Assembly (NCBI GenBank): GCA_043719385.1
Contig: JAYSTY010000474.1
Location: 1-59,637, forward strand
DNA: 59,637 nucleotides
DNA from: JAFDVL01 sp043719385
Lineage (GTDB): Bacteria > Acidobacteriota > Blastocatellia > RBC074
Direction of reading: 5' to 3'
Below the pieces are notes generated by a model. It worked only from the letters and a program-made list of their open reading frames with translations. It was not told the origin of the DNA and searched no databases. This document shows positions 34,706 to 43,880 of this stretch, piece by piece. Every line of letters begins with the position of its first letter. The stretch's first letter is position 1. Made by a program: the position numbers and the translations under genes.

Positions 34706-35596
34706 TTGCAAGTTCCTTCCTTCGCTAAAATCAATTGGACATTGGAAATATTAGGGCGTCGCGCCGATGGCTACCACGAACTCAGGACGATTTTGCAAAC
34801 TGTCGCGGTGCACGATGATTTGTTTTTTTCTCCGGCTGAAAGTGGCATCGAATTGAGTTGCGACAATCCTGAAGTGCCGTGCGATGAAACAAATTTGATT
34901 TATCGTGCCGCGCAACTCTTACAGCAATTAACCGACTGCAACAAAGGCGTAAAAATTGCTTTGCAAAAACGGATTCCGCTCGGAGCCGGATTAGGCGGAG
35001 GCAGCAGTAATGCCGCGATTACCTTACTGGCATTGTCACAGTTATGGGAACTGGCAGTCGCGCCGGACGATTTATTCAGGCTTGGTTCGCAATTAGGAGC
35101 CGATGTGCCATTTTTCTTTTTTGGCGGCACTGGCATTGGGATTGGGCGCGGCGACGAAGTTTACCCGATGACCGACATTACGGCGGAAAACCTGTTACTC
35201 GTCAATCCGGGAATCAATGTTCCAACCCGCGAAATCTATCGAAATTTACCTTCTCAGTTGACAAGCCCAGCCACTCTGAATAAGATGCCCCTTTCTTTGC
35301 AGACCGCTTATGCCAGCATGCGGTGGTCGCAGTTGAAATTACGAAACGACCTCGAAGGTCCGGCCTTCACTCTTTATCCGCGGATAAAAGAAGTCAGACA
35401 GCAGTTAATTGATTTGCAGGCAAATGCTGTTTTAATGTCGGGGAGTGGTTCGACAGTTTTTGCGGTCTTTGAAAGTGAGGCGGCACGCGCTGCGGCGCAG
35501 GCTGAATTGAGTGGAAATGGCTGGTGGTGCGCCGCGACGCGCACACTAAGCCAAAATGAGTACCAGGCTGCCATCACGAAAGATTTTAGATTTTAG
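34706..35596 (+). CDS. ispE: 4-diphosphocytidyl-2-C-methyl-D-erythritol kinase
   Basis: 296 residues from a TTG at 34706; this gives MQVPSFAKINWTLEILGRRADGYHEL, matching the family N-terminus. A second TTG at 34685 overlaps the CAP gene. AAGAGA lies upstream. GHMP kinase motif PLGAGLGGGSSNAA and LGADVPFFFFGGTGIGIGRGD are present. The enzyme phosphorylates CDP-ME in the MEP isoprenoid pathway. It leads into a core block: tRNA-Gln, prs, rplY, pth. Confidence 0.93.
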   Translation: MQVPSFAKINWTLEILGRRADGYHELRTILQTVAVHDDLFFSPAESGIELSCDNPEVPCDETNLIYRAAQLLQQLTDCNKGVKIALQKRIPLGAGLGGGSSNAAITLLALSQLWELAVAPDDLFRLGSQLGADVPFFFFGGTGIGIGRGDEVYPMTDITAENLLLVNPGINVPTREIYRNLPSQLTSPATLNKMPLSLQTAYASMRWSQLKLRNDLEGPAFTLYPRIKEVRQQLIDLQANAVLMSGSGSTVFAVFESEAARAAAQAELSGNGWWCAATRTLSQNEYQAAITKDFRF

Positions 35597-35626
35597 GTTG
35601 CGGCGCTCCGCAATCCAAAAAAGTTA

Positions 35627-35702
<76 letters not shown>

Positions 35703-35774
35703 TTTTTTTGTCTGCCTGCTGCTCAACTGAGTAAGCTCTGAGTGCTGGCGGTACAAAATTTTCTTAGTGGTTAC

Positions 35775-36722
35775 GTGAATCGTTTACAAGTATTTTCTGG
35801 CAATGCTAATCGTCCACTGGCGGAAGAAATCTGCCAGTATTTAGGTATCCCGTTAGGGCGTGCCAATACTACGCGTTTCCCGGACGGTGAATTTAATTTT
35901 CAGATCCTTGAAAATGTGCGTGGTAGTCACGTTTTTATCGTGCAACCGACCTGCCCGCCGGTAGACACAAATTTGATGGAGTTGCTGATTATGATTGATG
36001 CTTTCAGTCGTTCGTCGGCTGATCGTATCACGGCAGTAATTCCTTATTATGGTTACGGACGCGGAGACAAAAAAGATAAACCGCGCATTGCGATTTCGGC
36101 TAAGCTGGTCGCCAATTTGATTACGACTGCCGGAGCGGATCGCGTTCTGGCCGTTGATTTGCACGCGCCGCAAATTCAGGGTTTCTTTGATATTCCGTTC
36201 GATCACCTGTTCGCTTCACCTGTGATGATTGAGTATTTTACGAAGCAGCAGATTGAAAATTTAGTGGTAGTTGCACCTGATCCTGGCGGGGCGGAAAGAG
36301 CCAGAGCCTATGCCAAACGGCTGAACGCGGATTTTGCGATTGTTGACAAACGCCGCGATAAATCCAAGCCCGGACATGCCGAAGCCGAAATAATGAATGT
36401 GATTGGCAAGGTTGAAGGGCGCAATGTGCTGATTGTGGATGATATGGCGGACACTGCCGGCACGTTGACGAAAGTTGCCGAAGCGTTAAAAAAAGAGGGC
36501 GCGAAAAGTATTGTTGCCAGTTGCGTCCACGCGGTGCTTTCTGGCAATGCGATAGAAAGAATTGCTAAATCTCCGCTGGAGAAAGTCGTGATTACTAATT
36601 CCGTACCAGCGGAAAAGGCCTATGCTTCTACACAATATGAATGTCTGAGCATTGCGCCAGTACTTGCCGAAGCAATCAAATCAATTCACGATGAAACTTC
36701 GGTCAGCCGATTGTTTATTTGA
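35775..36722 (+). CDS. prs: Ribose-phosphate pyrophosphokinase
   Basis: 315 residues from the GTG at 35775; this gives LQVFSGNANRPLAEEI at the family position. A GTG at 35742 is in frame but adds 11 unconserved residues. Motifs: RFPDGEFNFQI, YYGYGRGDKKDKPRIAISAK (ATP loop), AVDLHAPQIQGFFDIP, and the PRPP-binding loop NVLIVDDMADTAGTL. It makes PRPP for nucleotide, His and Trp synthesis. The prs-rplY-pth order is conserved in many bacteria. Confidence 0.94.
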   Translation: MNRLQVFSGNANRPLAEEICQYLGIPLGRANTTRFPDGEFNFQILENVRGSHVFIVQPTCPPVDTNLMELLIMIDAFSRSSADRITAVIPYYGYGRGDKKDKPRIAISAKLVANLITTAGADRVLAVDLHAPQIQGFFDIPFDHLFASPVMIEYFTKQQIENLVVVAPDPGGAERARAYAKRLNADFAIVDKRRDKSKPGHAEAEIMNVIGKVEGRNVLIVDDMADTAGTLTKVAEALKKEGAKSIVASCVHAVLSGNAIERIAKSPLEKVVITNSVPAEKAYASTQYECLSIAPVLAEAIKSIHDETSVSRLFI

Positions 36723-36745
36723 GTTTTTAGTTGGGAGTTACGTTT

Positions 36746-37384
36746 ATGAGTATTGATACAAGTATTTCCTTGAATGCCCAGCCGCGCACTGCTAATGGTG
36801 GCAATGCGGCCGGTCGTTTGCGTCGGGCAGGATTCATCCCTGTGACAATTTATGGCGGCGGACAGGGCGCTGTGGTCGCCTCAGTTAACCGCCGGGAACT
36901 GGGAGTTTTGATTCGCGCCCACGGTCGCCATGCAATTATTACGCTGAATTTCGATGGCGTCGCCGCTCCGGTAAAGATTTCCGAGATGCAACTTGACCCG
37001 GTCAAAAGTGCGGTCAGGCATCTCGACCTGCAAAGAATTTCGCTGACCGAAAGATCAGAATTTGAAGTTGATCTGAAAATTGTCGGCGAGTCGGAAGGCG
37101 TAAAAATCGGTGGCGGTATTCTGGATGTGGTAGCGCATAAAATTAAGCTGCGCTGTTTGCCTGGTGATTTACCCGAACATTTTGATGTTGACGTGACCGC
37201 GCTGGGGCTTGGGCAACATTTTCGCGCGGGTGAGATCAGCCTTGATCCTGATAAATTCCAGCTTGTGACGGATGCCGATGCGATTATAGTGAATGTGGTC
37301 GCTCCGAAGACAGAAGAAGTTGTCGCTGAAGCGGCGGTAGCTGAGCCGGAAGTGATTAAGAAGGGCAAGGACGATAAGAAGTAA
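36746..37384 (+). CDS. rplY: 50S ribosomal protein L25/general stress protein Ctc
   Basis: 212 residues from the ATG at 36746 (GGGAG upstream; the in-frame TTG at 36731 is not needed). It has the 5S rRNA-binding N-terminal half (GGNAAGRLRRAGFIPVTIYGG) and the longer Ctc-type C-terminal domain (VDLKIVGESEGVKIGGG, LRCLPGDLPEHFDVDVT). The Glu/Ala/Lys-rich tail is typical of CTC-type L25. Confidence 0.93.
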   Translation: MSIDTSISLNAQPRTANGGNAAGRLRRAGFIPVTIYGGGQGAVVASVNRRELGVLIRAHGRHAIITLNFDGVAAPVKISEMQLDPVKSAVRHLDLQRISLTERSEFEVDLKIVGESEGVKIGGGILDVVAHKIKLRCLPGDLPEHFDVDVTALGLGQHFRAGEISLDPDKFQLVTDADAIIVNVVAPKTEEVVAEAAVAEPEVIKKGKDDKK

Positions 37385-37395
37385 TACGGTTGTTC

Positions 37396-37953
37396 ATGTT
37401 TCTGATTGTCGGCTTAGGCAACCCGGGTGAAAAGTATGAGCGAACGCGCCATAACTGTGGTTTTTTTGTCGTTGATGAATTAGCGCGTCGCAATGCAAAA
37501 ACTATCCGAGTTGCTGAGTGCCAGGCGCTGAGTGCCAAAGTTATGCTGGCGGGCAAAGATGTTTTACTTGTCAAACCGCAAACTTTCATGAATTTGAGTG
37601 GAGTTGCGGTTGTGGCTTTGATGAAGAAGCATGAAATCAACGCGGCTGACATTTTGATAATTAGTGATGATGTGGCTTTGCCGCTGGGACAAATTCGCCT
37701 GCGCCGTGAAGGCAGCGCGGGTGGGCAGAACGGCCTGAAATCAATCATCAAAGAAATTGGGACGCAACAGTTTCCGCGTTTGCGGATTGGGATTGCGTCG
37801 GATCATCCGATCAAAAATCTTTCAGACTTTGTGCTGAGCGAATTTAGTAAAACTGAGCGCCCTGTTCTGGCAGAAACAATTTTGCAGGCTGCGGATGCAG
37901 TCGAAGTTATTTTAACCAATGGCATTGCCGAAGCGATGTCCAGATTTAATTGA
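37396..37953 (+). CDS. pth: Peptidyl-tRNA hydrolase
   Basis: 185 residues from the ATG at 37396. MFLIVGLGNPGEKYERTRHNCGF contains the catalytic His; KPQTFMNLSG and DDVALPLGQIRLRREGSAGG, followed by GLKSI, are conserved. It recycles peptidyl-tRNA released from stalled ribosomes. It sits 11 bases after rplY and just upstream of rpsF, as in many genomes. Confidence 0.94.
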   Translation: MFLIVGLGNPGEKYERTRHNCGFFVVDELARRNAKTIRVAECQALSAKVMLAGKDVLLVKPQTFMNLSGVAVVALMKKHEINAADILIISDDVALPLGQIRLRREGSAGGQNGLKSIIKEIGTQQFPRLRIGIASDHPIKNLSDFVLSEFSKTERPVLAETILQAADAVEVILTNGIAEAMSRFN

Positions 37954-38030
37954 ATGATAATCTTTTATCATTCTCTCCTTGCTCGAACCTGTCATCGTTC
38001 GGGCTGGCTAAATCCATAAGGAGGATTAGT

Positions 38031-38453
38031 TTGAGAACCTACGAAATAGTTTTCATCGCGGCTCCTAATACGACCGAAGATGATTTAAATAAACTCAATT
38101 CACAACTTGAGCACATTGTTGCTGACTTAGGTGGCACAATCACCAAAACGGATGTTTGGGGACGGCGTAAGCTTGCTTACAATATTGAAAAACATGACGA
38201 AGGGATTTATGTTGTCCTTTATATCGAAGGCAGCGGTAAGGAAATTGCTGAAGTCGAGCGCCGCTTACGGGTTAACGATTTAGTGATTCGTTATATGACC
38301 GTTCGCACTGATGAGGACATCAAGCGTGCCGCGAAATTGAAAGCACGTCGTAAGACGAGTTCAGTTCCCACGGTTGCCGGAGACTCTGATCCCGAAGGTG
38401 ATATGGATGATGAAGACGATGATCCGCCAGTGGATGATCCGCCACCTAATTAG
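38031..38453 (+). CDS. rpsF: 30S ribosomal protein S6 with acidic tail
   Basis: 140 residues. Start is a TTG at 38031 with AAGGAGG six bases upstream and gives (M)RTYEIVFIAAPNTTEDDL; the frame is open further upstream but without conservation. The core ferredoxin-like fold (WGRRKLAYNIEKHDEGIYVVL, VNDLVIRYMTVR) is followed by a tail of about 25 residues very rich in Asp and Pro. No ssb gene separates it from rpsR, unlike in many bacteria. Confidence 0.94.
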   Translation: MRTYEIVFIAAPNTTEDDLNKLNSQLEHIVADLGGTITKTDVWGRRKLAYNIEKHDEGIYVVLYIEGSGKEIAEVERRLRVNDLVIRYMTVRTDEDIKRAAKLKARRKTSSVPTVAGDSDPEGDMDDEDDDPPVDDPPPN

Positions 38454-38559
38454 TGGGCAGAGAGGGCAGACTATTTAAGCTTTTAGCCTGAATATTCCCT
38501 CGCAACCAGCAACAGTTCAGACTGAAATTATTGATTTGAATTATTTGAAGGAAACAACA

Positions 38560-38844
38560 ATGCCAAGAATGAATGACAGAAATGATTCGACAGCCAGAAG
38601 GTCTCCCTCCAATGGGGGCGGCGGTGGGGGCAATGGTCGCCGTCGTCGCAGTTCCAAGCTGTCGGCAGAAAAAATTGATTATATTGATTACAAAGACTAT
38701 AAAATGCTGCAATCTTTCCTGACCGAAAACGGCAAGATTCTGCCAGCACGTCTTTCCGGCGTCAGCGCCCTGCAACAACGCAAAGTAGCTGAGGCAATCA
38801 AGCGGGCACGCATTATTGCGCTCCTGCCTTATGTCCAGGCCTAA
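38560..38844 (+). CDS. rpsR: 30S ribosomal protein S18
   Basis: 94 residues from the ATG at 38560 (AAGGAAAC upstream). The conserved part (IDYIDYKDYKMLQSFL, KILPARLSGVSALQQRK, AIKRARIIALLPYV) is preceded by a Gly/Arg-rich, probably disordered extension. S18 pairs with S6 in the small-subunit platform. Confidence 0.94.
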   Translation: MPRMNDRNDSTARRSPSNGGGGGGNGRRRRSSKLSAEKIDYIDYKDYKMLQSFLTENGKILPARLSGVSALQQRKVAEAIKRARIIALLPYVQA

Positions 38845-38875
38845 GCGCAGGCGTCACAGTTAAGGAGTTTTAGTT

Positions 38876-39331
38876 ATGCAAATGGAGCTTTTATTACGTG
38901 AAGACGTAGAGCATTTGGGATTGCGTGGCGAATTAGTCAAGGTGCGTCCCGGTTACGGTCGCAATTTCCTGCTGCCGCGTGGGCTGGCAGTACAGGCGAC
39001 GAACGCCAATATCAAAGCGATCAGCAAACAGCGTGATTCTTTGCTGAAAAAAGTAGCGGCAGATAAATCAGCGGCTGAGGCGCAAGCCGCACTCATTCAA
39101 TCCATCAAGCTCGAATTCGTGCGCAAAGTCGGCGAACACGGCGTGTTATATGGTTCCGTGACCTCCATGGATATTGCTGAAGCCGTCGCCGCCAAAGGCT
39201 TTGAACTGGATCGGAAGAAAATTCAACTGGCTGATCCCATCAAAGAAATCGGCGAATTTGAAATTCCGGTTAAGCTGCACCGTGAAGTAACTGCGAACCT
39301 CAAAATCGTCGTCAAAAAAGAAGAAGTCTAA
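38876..39331 (+). CDS. rplI: 50S ribosomal protein L9
   Basis: 151 residues with AAGGAG before the ATG. N-terminal 23S-binding domain (LLREDVEHLGLRGELVKV, GYGRNFLLPRGLA), long linker helix and C-terminal domain (EHGVLYGSVTSMDIAEAV, IKEIGEFEIPVKLHREV). Last ribosomal gene of the block; a terminator follows. Confidence 0.95.
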   Translation: MQMELLLREDVEHLGLRGELVKVRPGYGRNFLLPRGLAVQATNANIKAISKQRDSLLKKVAADKSAAEAQAALIQSIKLEFVRKVGEHGVLYGSVTSMDIAEAVAAKGFELDRKKIQLADPIKEIGEFEIPVKLHREVTANLKIVVKKEEV

Positions 39332-39365
39332 ATCCGATCTGGATAATTTTCGCCATCTTTGAGAT

Positions 39366-39410
39366 AGCGGAGCGCCGAGCGAACCCTGCTCAAGCTCCGC
39401 TCTTTTCTTG
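39366..39410 (+). terminator. Terminator-like hairpin after rplI
   Basis: AGCGGAGC (39366-39373) pairs with GCTCCGCT (39394-39401) around a 20-base loop and is followed by CTTTTCTT. It lies 35 bases after the rplI stop. Confidence 0.6.
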
Positions 39411-39433
39411 CGGGCTAATGTGAGGCAAACGTG

Positions 39434-39736
39434 ATGACTGATGCAATCATCTGGATCGGTGCCTTGATTGTCGTGGCACTGATGTTTTGGTCAGTGCTTT
39501 ACGAACAGCGTAAGCGGGCGCGCATGACCGATGAAGAATATCAAAAACATGCCCGTGAAGAACGTGGCCTGGTTAGTCAGGGAATGATGGCGTTAGATCA
39601 AATTGCATTTCGTCCGCAGGCGAAAGCCGCCATCGAATATCAGCAGGATAAAAAGCAGGGGCAAACTCCTGATCATCAGGTGGCAGGAGAAAAGCTTGTC
39701 GCCGATGATTATCAGGCGTCAGATGACACCAGGTAA
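39434..39736 (+). CDS. Small membrane-anchored protein of unknown function
   Basis: 100 residues from the ATG at 39434; the GTG at 39431 is equally placed relative to GAGG. One N-terminal membrane helix (AIIWIGALIVVALMFWSVLY) is followed by a charged, helical and then disordered cytoplasmic tail (TDEEYQKHAREERGL, KAAIEYQQDKKQGQ). It lies between rplI and dnaB in a block where position is often conserved; I do not know the family. Confidence 0.65.
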   Translation: MTDAIIWIGALIVVALMFWSVLYEQRKRARMTDEEYQKHAREERGLVSQGMMALDQIAFRPQAKAAIEYQQDKKQGQTPDHQVAGEKLVADDYQASDDTR

Positions 39737-39757
39737 CGCCGTTTTCCCGTGTCTGTT

Positions 39758-39780
39758 TTGAGCGGTAAAAATCCGCTCAA
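39758..39780 (+). promoter_or_regulatory. Small hairpin upstream of dnaB
   Basis: TTGAGCGG (39758-39765) pairs perfectly with CCGCTCAA (39773-39780) around a seven-base loop, 28 bases before the dnaB ATG at 39809. It has no T tail. It overlaps the alternative GTG (39749) and TTG (39758) starts of dnaB and could influence which is used. Confidence 0.4.
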
Positions 39781-39808
39781 TTACCTTCCACTTACTACTG
39801 CACAACCA

Positions 39809-42649
39809 ATGGCAAAGGATTCACCTTTTGACCGAGCATTACCGAGCAATATTGAGGCTGAGCGTTCCATCCTCGGTGCAGTGCTGCTCGACAATCAAAC
39901 GATCAACCAGGCGGCGGAAATGTTGCGGCGCGATGATTTCTTTCTCGACTCGCACCGCCGCATCTTCGACAAAATGCTCCTGTTGATGGAGCAGGGCCGC
40001 GCGATTGATCCCATTACCTTGCAGGACGCACTTAAAAATGCCGGCGACCTGGAAATGATTGGTGGAGCCGCCTTCATCGCTGCCTTAATTGATGGGGTTC
40101 CGCGCTTTTCCAACATCGAAGAGTATTGCCGCATCGTCAAAGGCAAATCCATTGTCCGCAAATTAATTACGACCTCGAATCAGATCATGAATCGCTGTTT
40201 CGATGCCGAAGACACACCGGATGTTTTGCTTGACGAAGCCGAACGCTCAATCCTGGCGATTGCTGAAGACCGCATCAGACAAGGTTTCGTCCCCATCAGC
40301 GAAGTCGCTCATAAACAACTTCAGCACATCGAAGAAATCGCCGGGCGCGAGCAATTAGTTACCGGGATTGCGACGGGTTTTCGTGATTTGGATTATATGA
40401 CTTCTGGTTTGCAGCGGGGCGATTTGATTATCGTGGCTGCCAGGCCGTCAATGGGGAAATGTTTGGCGTATGATGCAGAAATTGTCCTGGCTGATGGCAG
40501 CATTGTCACGATTCAGGAGCTTTATCAGAGGAAAGCCGCGCATTTATTAACGTTGCATAATAATTGGAAACTAGGCTTTACAGCGCCCAGCGCCTTTATT
40601 GATGATGGCATCAAACCTGTTTTCAAAGTTACGACCAAATTAGGGCGGACAGTTGAATCCACGATCACGCATCCGTTTTTGACGTTTGATGGCTGGCGAA
40701 AATTAGGCGAATTAAAAGCGGGCGATAAAATTGCGGTTCCGCGTGAAATAAATATTTTCGGGCAAGCTCAGCTTAGTGACAATCAAATTAAAATTCTTGC
40801 CTACCTGATTGGTGATGGATGCCTGACACAACAAGCGCCAAATTTTACGAATACAAACGCAGCGATTCAGTCTGATTATGCGCAAGCCGTAGCTGAATTT
40901 CCTGGCCTAAAATTGCGCAAGGCTGTTTCGCATTCTGGCGCGCCTTCTTTTTTTGCGACAGGAGATTTGGATTTTATTCGTGCCGGACGAAAAATATTTG
41001 CGGAACGGTTGCGTGCCATTTTTTCGACTAAGCCGCGTGGCACAAAGCGGCAATTAGCACTCTATTTGGGAATTAGCGCTGCGCTGATTGAGTCCTGGCT
41101 CAAAGCTGAATCGGTGCCAGCACCAGAAGTTTTCAAGCGGCTTTGTCAGACACTAAATAAAAATCCTAATGAACTCGCACCTGATGGCTTAGCTGCCATT
41201 AGAAAGAGCAGTAAAAATTCTTTGACCTTATGGCTTGAAGCGCTTGGGCTATGGGGCAAAAACGCACATCAGAAAACGGTTCCCGCCATTGTTTTTCAGC
41301 TTCCGCGCCCACAAATTGCTTTGTTTCTCAATCGCTTGTTCGCCACAGATGGATGGGTTGCGATTACAGGCGATTACCTCGCGCAAGTTGGCTATGCAAC
41401 TGTCAGCGAAAAATTAGCCCGACAAATTCAGCATTTATTATTACGGTTTGGCATTATCGCAAAGCTGCGCCAGCGGCAAGTAAAATACAAAGAATTAAGG
41501 CGCTCTTCGTGGCAACTTGATATTACGCACGCCGATTCAATTCGGCACTTAGCCGCTGAAATTGGCATCTTCAGCAAAGAAGAAAAGCTGACACGTGCCC
41601 TGCAAATTCTCACCAGAGAGCAAAATCGCACGAACCGGGATTTGATTCCAATGCCAGTTTGGAATCAGCTTGCACAAGCAAAAGGTCGCTCTTCCTGGGC
41701 GACACTCGCCAAAAGTGCAGGGATCAAAGGCCATGCCAATATTCACGTCGGCAAACGCGAAATGCCGCGCCAAAAGTTACAAACTTTCGCTGAGGTTTTG
41801 GACAATCAAACGCTGCGTGAAATTGCGACCAGCGATCTCTATTGGGATGAAATTGTTGCCATTGAATTCGTCGGCGAAAAACAGGTTTACGATTTAACGA
41901 TTCCGCAAACGCATAATTTTGTCGCCAATGATATTTGCGTTCACAATACTGCCTTCTGCCTCAATATCGCGCAAAACGCGGCTCTGCGACAACAGCATAA
42001 CGGCGAAAAAGCTATCGTCGGAATCTTCTCGCTGGAAATGAGTAAAGAGCAACTTGTTCAGCGCATGCTTTGTTCACAGGCTCGCATTGATGCGCATCGG
42101 CTGCGGACTGGCATGCTCAGTAAAGAGGACTGGCGTCACCTGGCGATGGGCGTGAGCGAACTAGCCGAAGCGCGAATTTTTCTGGATGACACGCCCGCCA
42201 TTAATGTCCTGGAAATGCGTGCCAAAGTCCGCCGCTTAAAAAACGAACAGCGCGGGCTGGACATGATTATCGTGGATTATTTGCAGTTGATGAGTGGGAA
42301 AGGCAGAACCGAATCCCGCCAGCAGGAAGTCTCGCAAATCTCGCGTGACCTGAAAGCGATTGCCAAAGAAATGAATGTGCCGGTGATTGCGCTCTCACAA
42401 CTTTCACGCGCCGTCGAATCGCGTTCTGACCATCGTCCGATGTTATCTGATTTGAGAGAAAGTGGTAGTATTGAGCAAGACGCCGACATCGTGATGTTTA
42501 TTTATCGCGAGGATGTTTACAATCCTGAAACTGAAAAACAAAACATTGCTGAAATCATTATCGGCAAACAACGCAACGGGCCAATTGGCAATGTCGAATT
42601 AGTCTTCCTGAAACAACTCACGCGCTTTGAAGATAAATATCGGGAATAA
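39809..42649 (+). CDS. dnaB: Replicative DNA helicase DnaB, interrupted by an intein
   Basis: 946 residues before splicing from the ATG at 39809, 450 after removal of the 496-residue intein, the normal DnaB length. The N-terminal domain begins LPSNIEAERSILGAVLLDN; the helicase domain has Walker A (RPSMGK-T, split by the intein), Walker B (MIIVDYLQLM), EVSQISRDLKAIAKEMNVP and LRESGSIEQDADIVMFIYRE. It unwinds DNA at replication forks as a hexamer. The GTG at 39749 would add 20 residues; none of the candidate starts has a clear Shine-Dalgarno. Without splicing the P-loop is broken, so splicing should be essential. Confidence 0.94.
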   Translation: MAKDSPFDRALPSNIEAERSILGAVLLDNQTINQAAEMLRRDDFFLDSHRRIFDKMLLLMEQGRAIDPITLQDALKNAGDLEMIGGAAFIAALIDGVPRFSNIEEYCRIVKGKSIVRKLITTSNQIMNRCFDAEDTPDVLLDEAERSILAIAEDRIRQGFVPISEVAHKQLQHIEEIAGREQLVTGIATGFRDLDYMTSGLQRGDLIIVAARPSMGKCLAYDAEIVLADGSIVTIQELYQRKAAHLLTLHNNWKLGFTAPSAFIDDGIKPVFKVTTKLGRTVESTITHPFLTFDGWRKLGELKAGDKIAVPREINIFGQAQLSDNQIKILAYLIGDGCLTQQAPNFTNTNAAIQSDYAQAVAEFPGLKLRKAVSHSGAPSFFATGDLDFIRAGRKIFAERLRAIFSTKPRGTKRQLALYLGISAALIESWLKAESVPAPEVFKRLCQTLNKNPNELAPDGLAAIRKSSKNSLTLWLEALGLWGKNAHQKTVPAIVFQLPRPQIALFLNRLFATDGWVAITGDYLAQVGYATVSEKLARQIQHLLLRFGIIAKLRQRQVKYKELRRSSWQLDITHADSIRHLAAEIGIFSKEEKLTRALQILTREQNRTNRDLIPMPVWNQLAQAKGRSSWATLAKSAGIKGHANIHVGKREMPRQKLQTFAEVLDNQTLREIATSDLYWDEIVAIEFVGEKQVYDLTIPQTHNFVANDICVHNTAFCLNIAQNAALRQQHNGEKAIVGIFSLEMSKEQLVQRMLCSQARIDAHRLRTGMLSKEDWRHLAMGVSELAEARIFLDDTPAINVLEMRAKVRRLKNEQRGLDMIIVDYLQLMSGKGRTESRQQEVSQISRDLKAIAKEMNVPVIALSQLSRAVESRSDHRPMLSDLRESGSIEQDADIVMFIYREDVYNPETEKQNIAEIIIGKQRNGPIGNVELVFLKQLTRFEDKYRE
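40460..41947 (+). mobile_element. Intein with LAGLIDADG endonuclease in DnaB Walker A
   Basis: 496 residues inserted exactly between Gly-Lys and Thr of the P-loop. It starts with Cys1 (CLAYDAEIVLADGS), has block B with T-x-x-H at 68-71 (TITHPF), and ends VYDLTIPQTHNFVANDICVHN shortened here to the final His495-Asn496, followed by Thr as the +1 residue. Two dodecapeptide motifs lie at about 113-121 (LAYLIGDGC) and 293-299 (LFATDGW), as in DOD homing endonucleases; each keeps an acidic residue. Between them a segment near 200-240 (QLALYLGISAALIESWL) looks like a helix-turn-helix. The frame is intact, so the element may still splice and home. Confidence 0.93.
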
Positions 42650-42680
42650 TTTTCAGCTACAATTTGCGGCTGAATTTTCT

Positions 42681-43844
42681 ATGCTGGAAGCTGTCACTCA
42701 ACCTTCGTCTTCGTCTCGTCCTGTGTGGGCTGAAATCTCGCTGCCCAACCTCCTTCACAATTACCGCACAATCAAAAAATATCTGCACGGTCAGGCGCAA
42801 TTGATGGCGGTCGTCAAAGCCAACGCCTACGGTCACGGCGCTGTGGCGTGTGCGCGTGCGCTTGAAGCCAGTGCCGATTGGTTCGGCGTGGCCTTAATTG
42901 AAGAAGGAGTCGAATTACGTGAGGCTGGAATCACGCAACCGATTTTATGTCTCGGCGGATTCTGGCACGGACAGGCCGACGCGATCATTGCGCACGATTT
43001 GACGCCCGTCATTCATCGCCTTGATCAGGCAGAAGAGTTAAATTCATCAGCCCGACAAGCAGGAAAAATTGTTAGGTATCATCTCAAAGCAGACACCGGA
43101 TTAGGTCGGCTCGGCGTGGCTTTGACTGAATTCTCTGCCTTTGTCCAGGCGCTCAGACAATTCACAAATATCAGACTTGACGGACTGATGACGCACTTTG
43201 CCGAAGCTGATGAACTTGATCCGGCTTACACAAATTTGCAAATTGAAAAATACGAAGAAGCCTTGCGCCTGGTTCATCAGGCGGGTTTCACGCCAGCCTG
43301 GCAACATCTTTCCAACAGCGCCGGAATTCATTCTCATCAAAATGCGTGGGGCAATCTCGCCCGTGCCGGAGCGACGCTGTATGGCTTCACGCGTGATGTC
43401 ATTGCGCCGCAACCTGAAGCCTTTGACGTAAAACCCGTCATGTCATTGCATGCGCGGATCGTCCATCTCAAAACCGTGAGCGCAGGCACGCCGCTCGGTT
43501 ATGGTCGCACTTTTATCACGAATCGGGAAAGCCGCATCGCTACGTTACCAATTGGTTATGCTGATGGTTTGCGCCGCGCTCATTCAAATAATGGGCGCGT
43601 AATTGTCAATGGTAAGTTCGCGCCAATCGTTGGGCGGATCAGTATGGATTTGACGCTGGTGGATGTCACCGATGTGTCCGGCGTGAAATTAGACGACGAC
43701 GTGATTTTATTGGGTGAACAAGCTGGCCTGCGAATTTCAGCCGAAGATTTAGCCGCCCGGATTGGCACAATCTCTTACGAAATTGCGTGTGGTATTTCTG
43801 CGCGTGTGCCGCGCAGGTTTTTGAATGATGGAACAATGATATGA
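42681..43844 (+). CDS. alr: Alanine racemase
   Basis: 387 residues from the ATG at 42681; the frame is open back to 42627 but overlaps dnaB. The PLP lysine is Lys46 in AVVKANAYGHGA; GLGRLGV, LSNSAG, PLGYGRTF (catalytic Tyr region) and PIVGRISMDLTLVDVT are conserved. It makes D-alanine for peptidoglycan. No clear ribosome-binding site. It is the last core gene before the accessory stretch beginning with a toxin-antitoxin pair. Confidence 0.93.
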   Translation: MLEAVTQPSSSSRPVWAEISLPNLLHNYRTIKKYLHGQAQLMAVVKANAYGHGAVACARALEASADWFGVALIEEGVELREAGITQPILCLGGFWHGQADAIIAHDLTPVIHRLDQAEELNSSARQAGKIVRYHLKADTGLGRLGVALTEFSAFVQALRQFTNIRLDGLMTHFAEADELDPAYTNLQIEKYEEALRLVHQAGFTPAWQHLSNSAGIHSHQNAWGNLARAGATLYGFTRDVIAPQPEAFDVKPVMSLHARIVHLKTVSAGTPLGYGRTFITNRESRIATLPIGYADGLRRAHSNNGRVIVNGKFAPIVGRISMDLTLVDVTDVSGVKLDDDVILLGEQAGLRISAEDLAARIGTISYEIACGISARVPRRFLNDGTMI

Positions 43845-43880
43845 TGGAGCAGCGAAATCTTTCAATTAGAGGAGCGAGTT

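Noticed and set aside
36850..37368. 172-codon open frame on the minus strand across rplY
   Set aside because: It is antisense to a clear L25 gene, has no conserved motif, and its Ser/Thr/Arg-rich composition is what the complement of this gene gives.
39749..42649. Frameshift or gene fusion in dnaB because of its 946-966 residue length
   Set aside because: The extra 496 residues have intein ends and endonuclease motifs and lie precisely in the P-loop; the extein joins to a normal DnaB.
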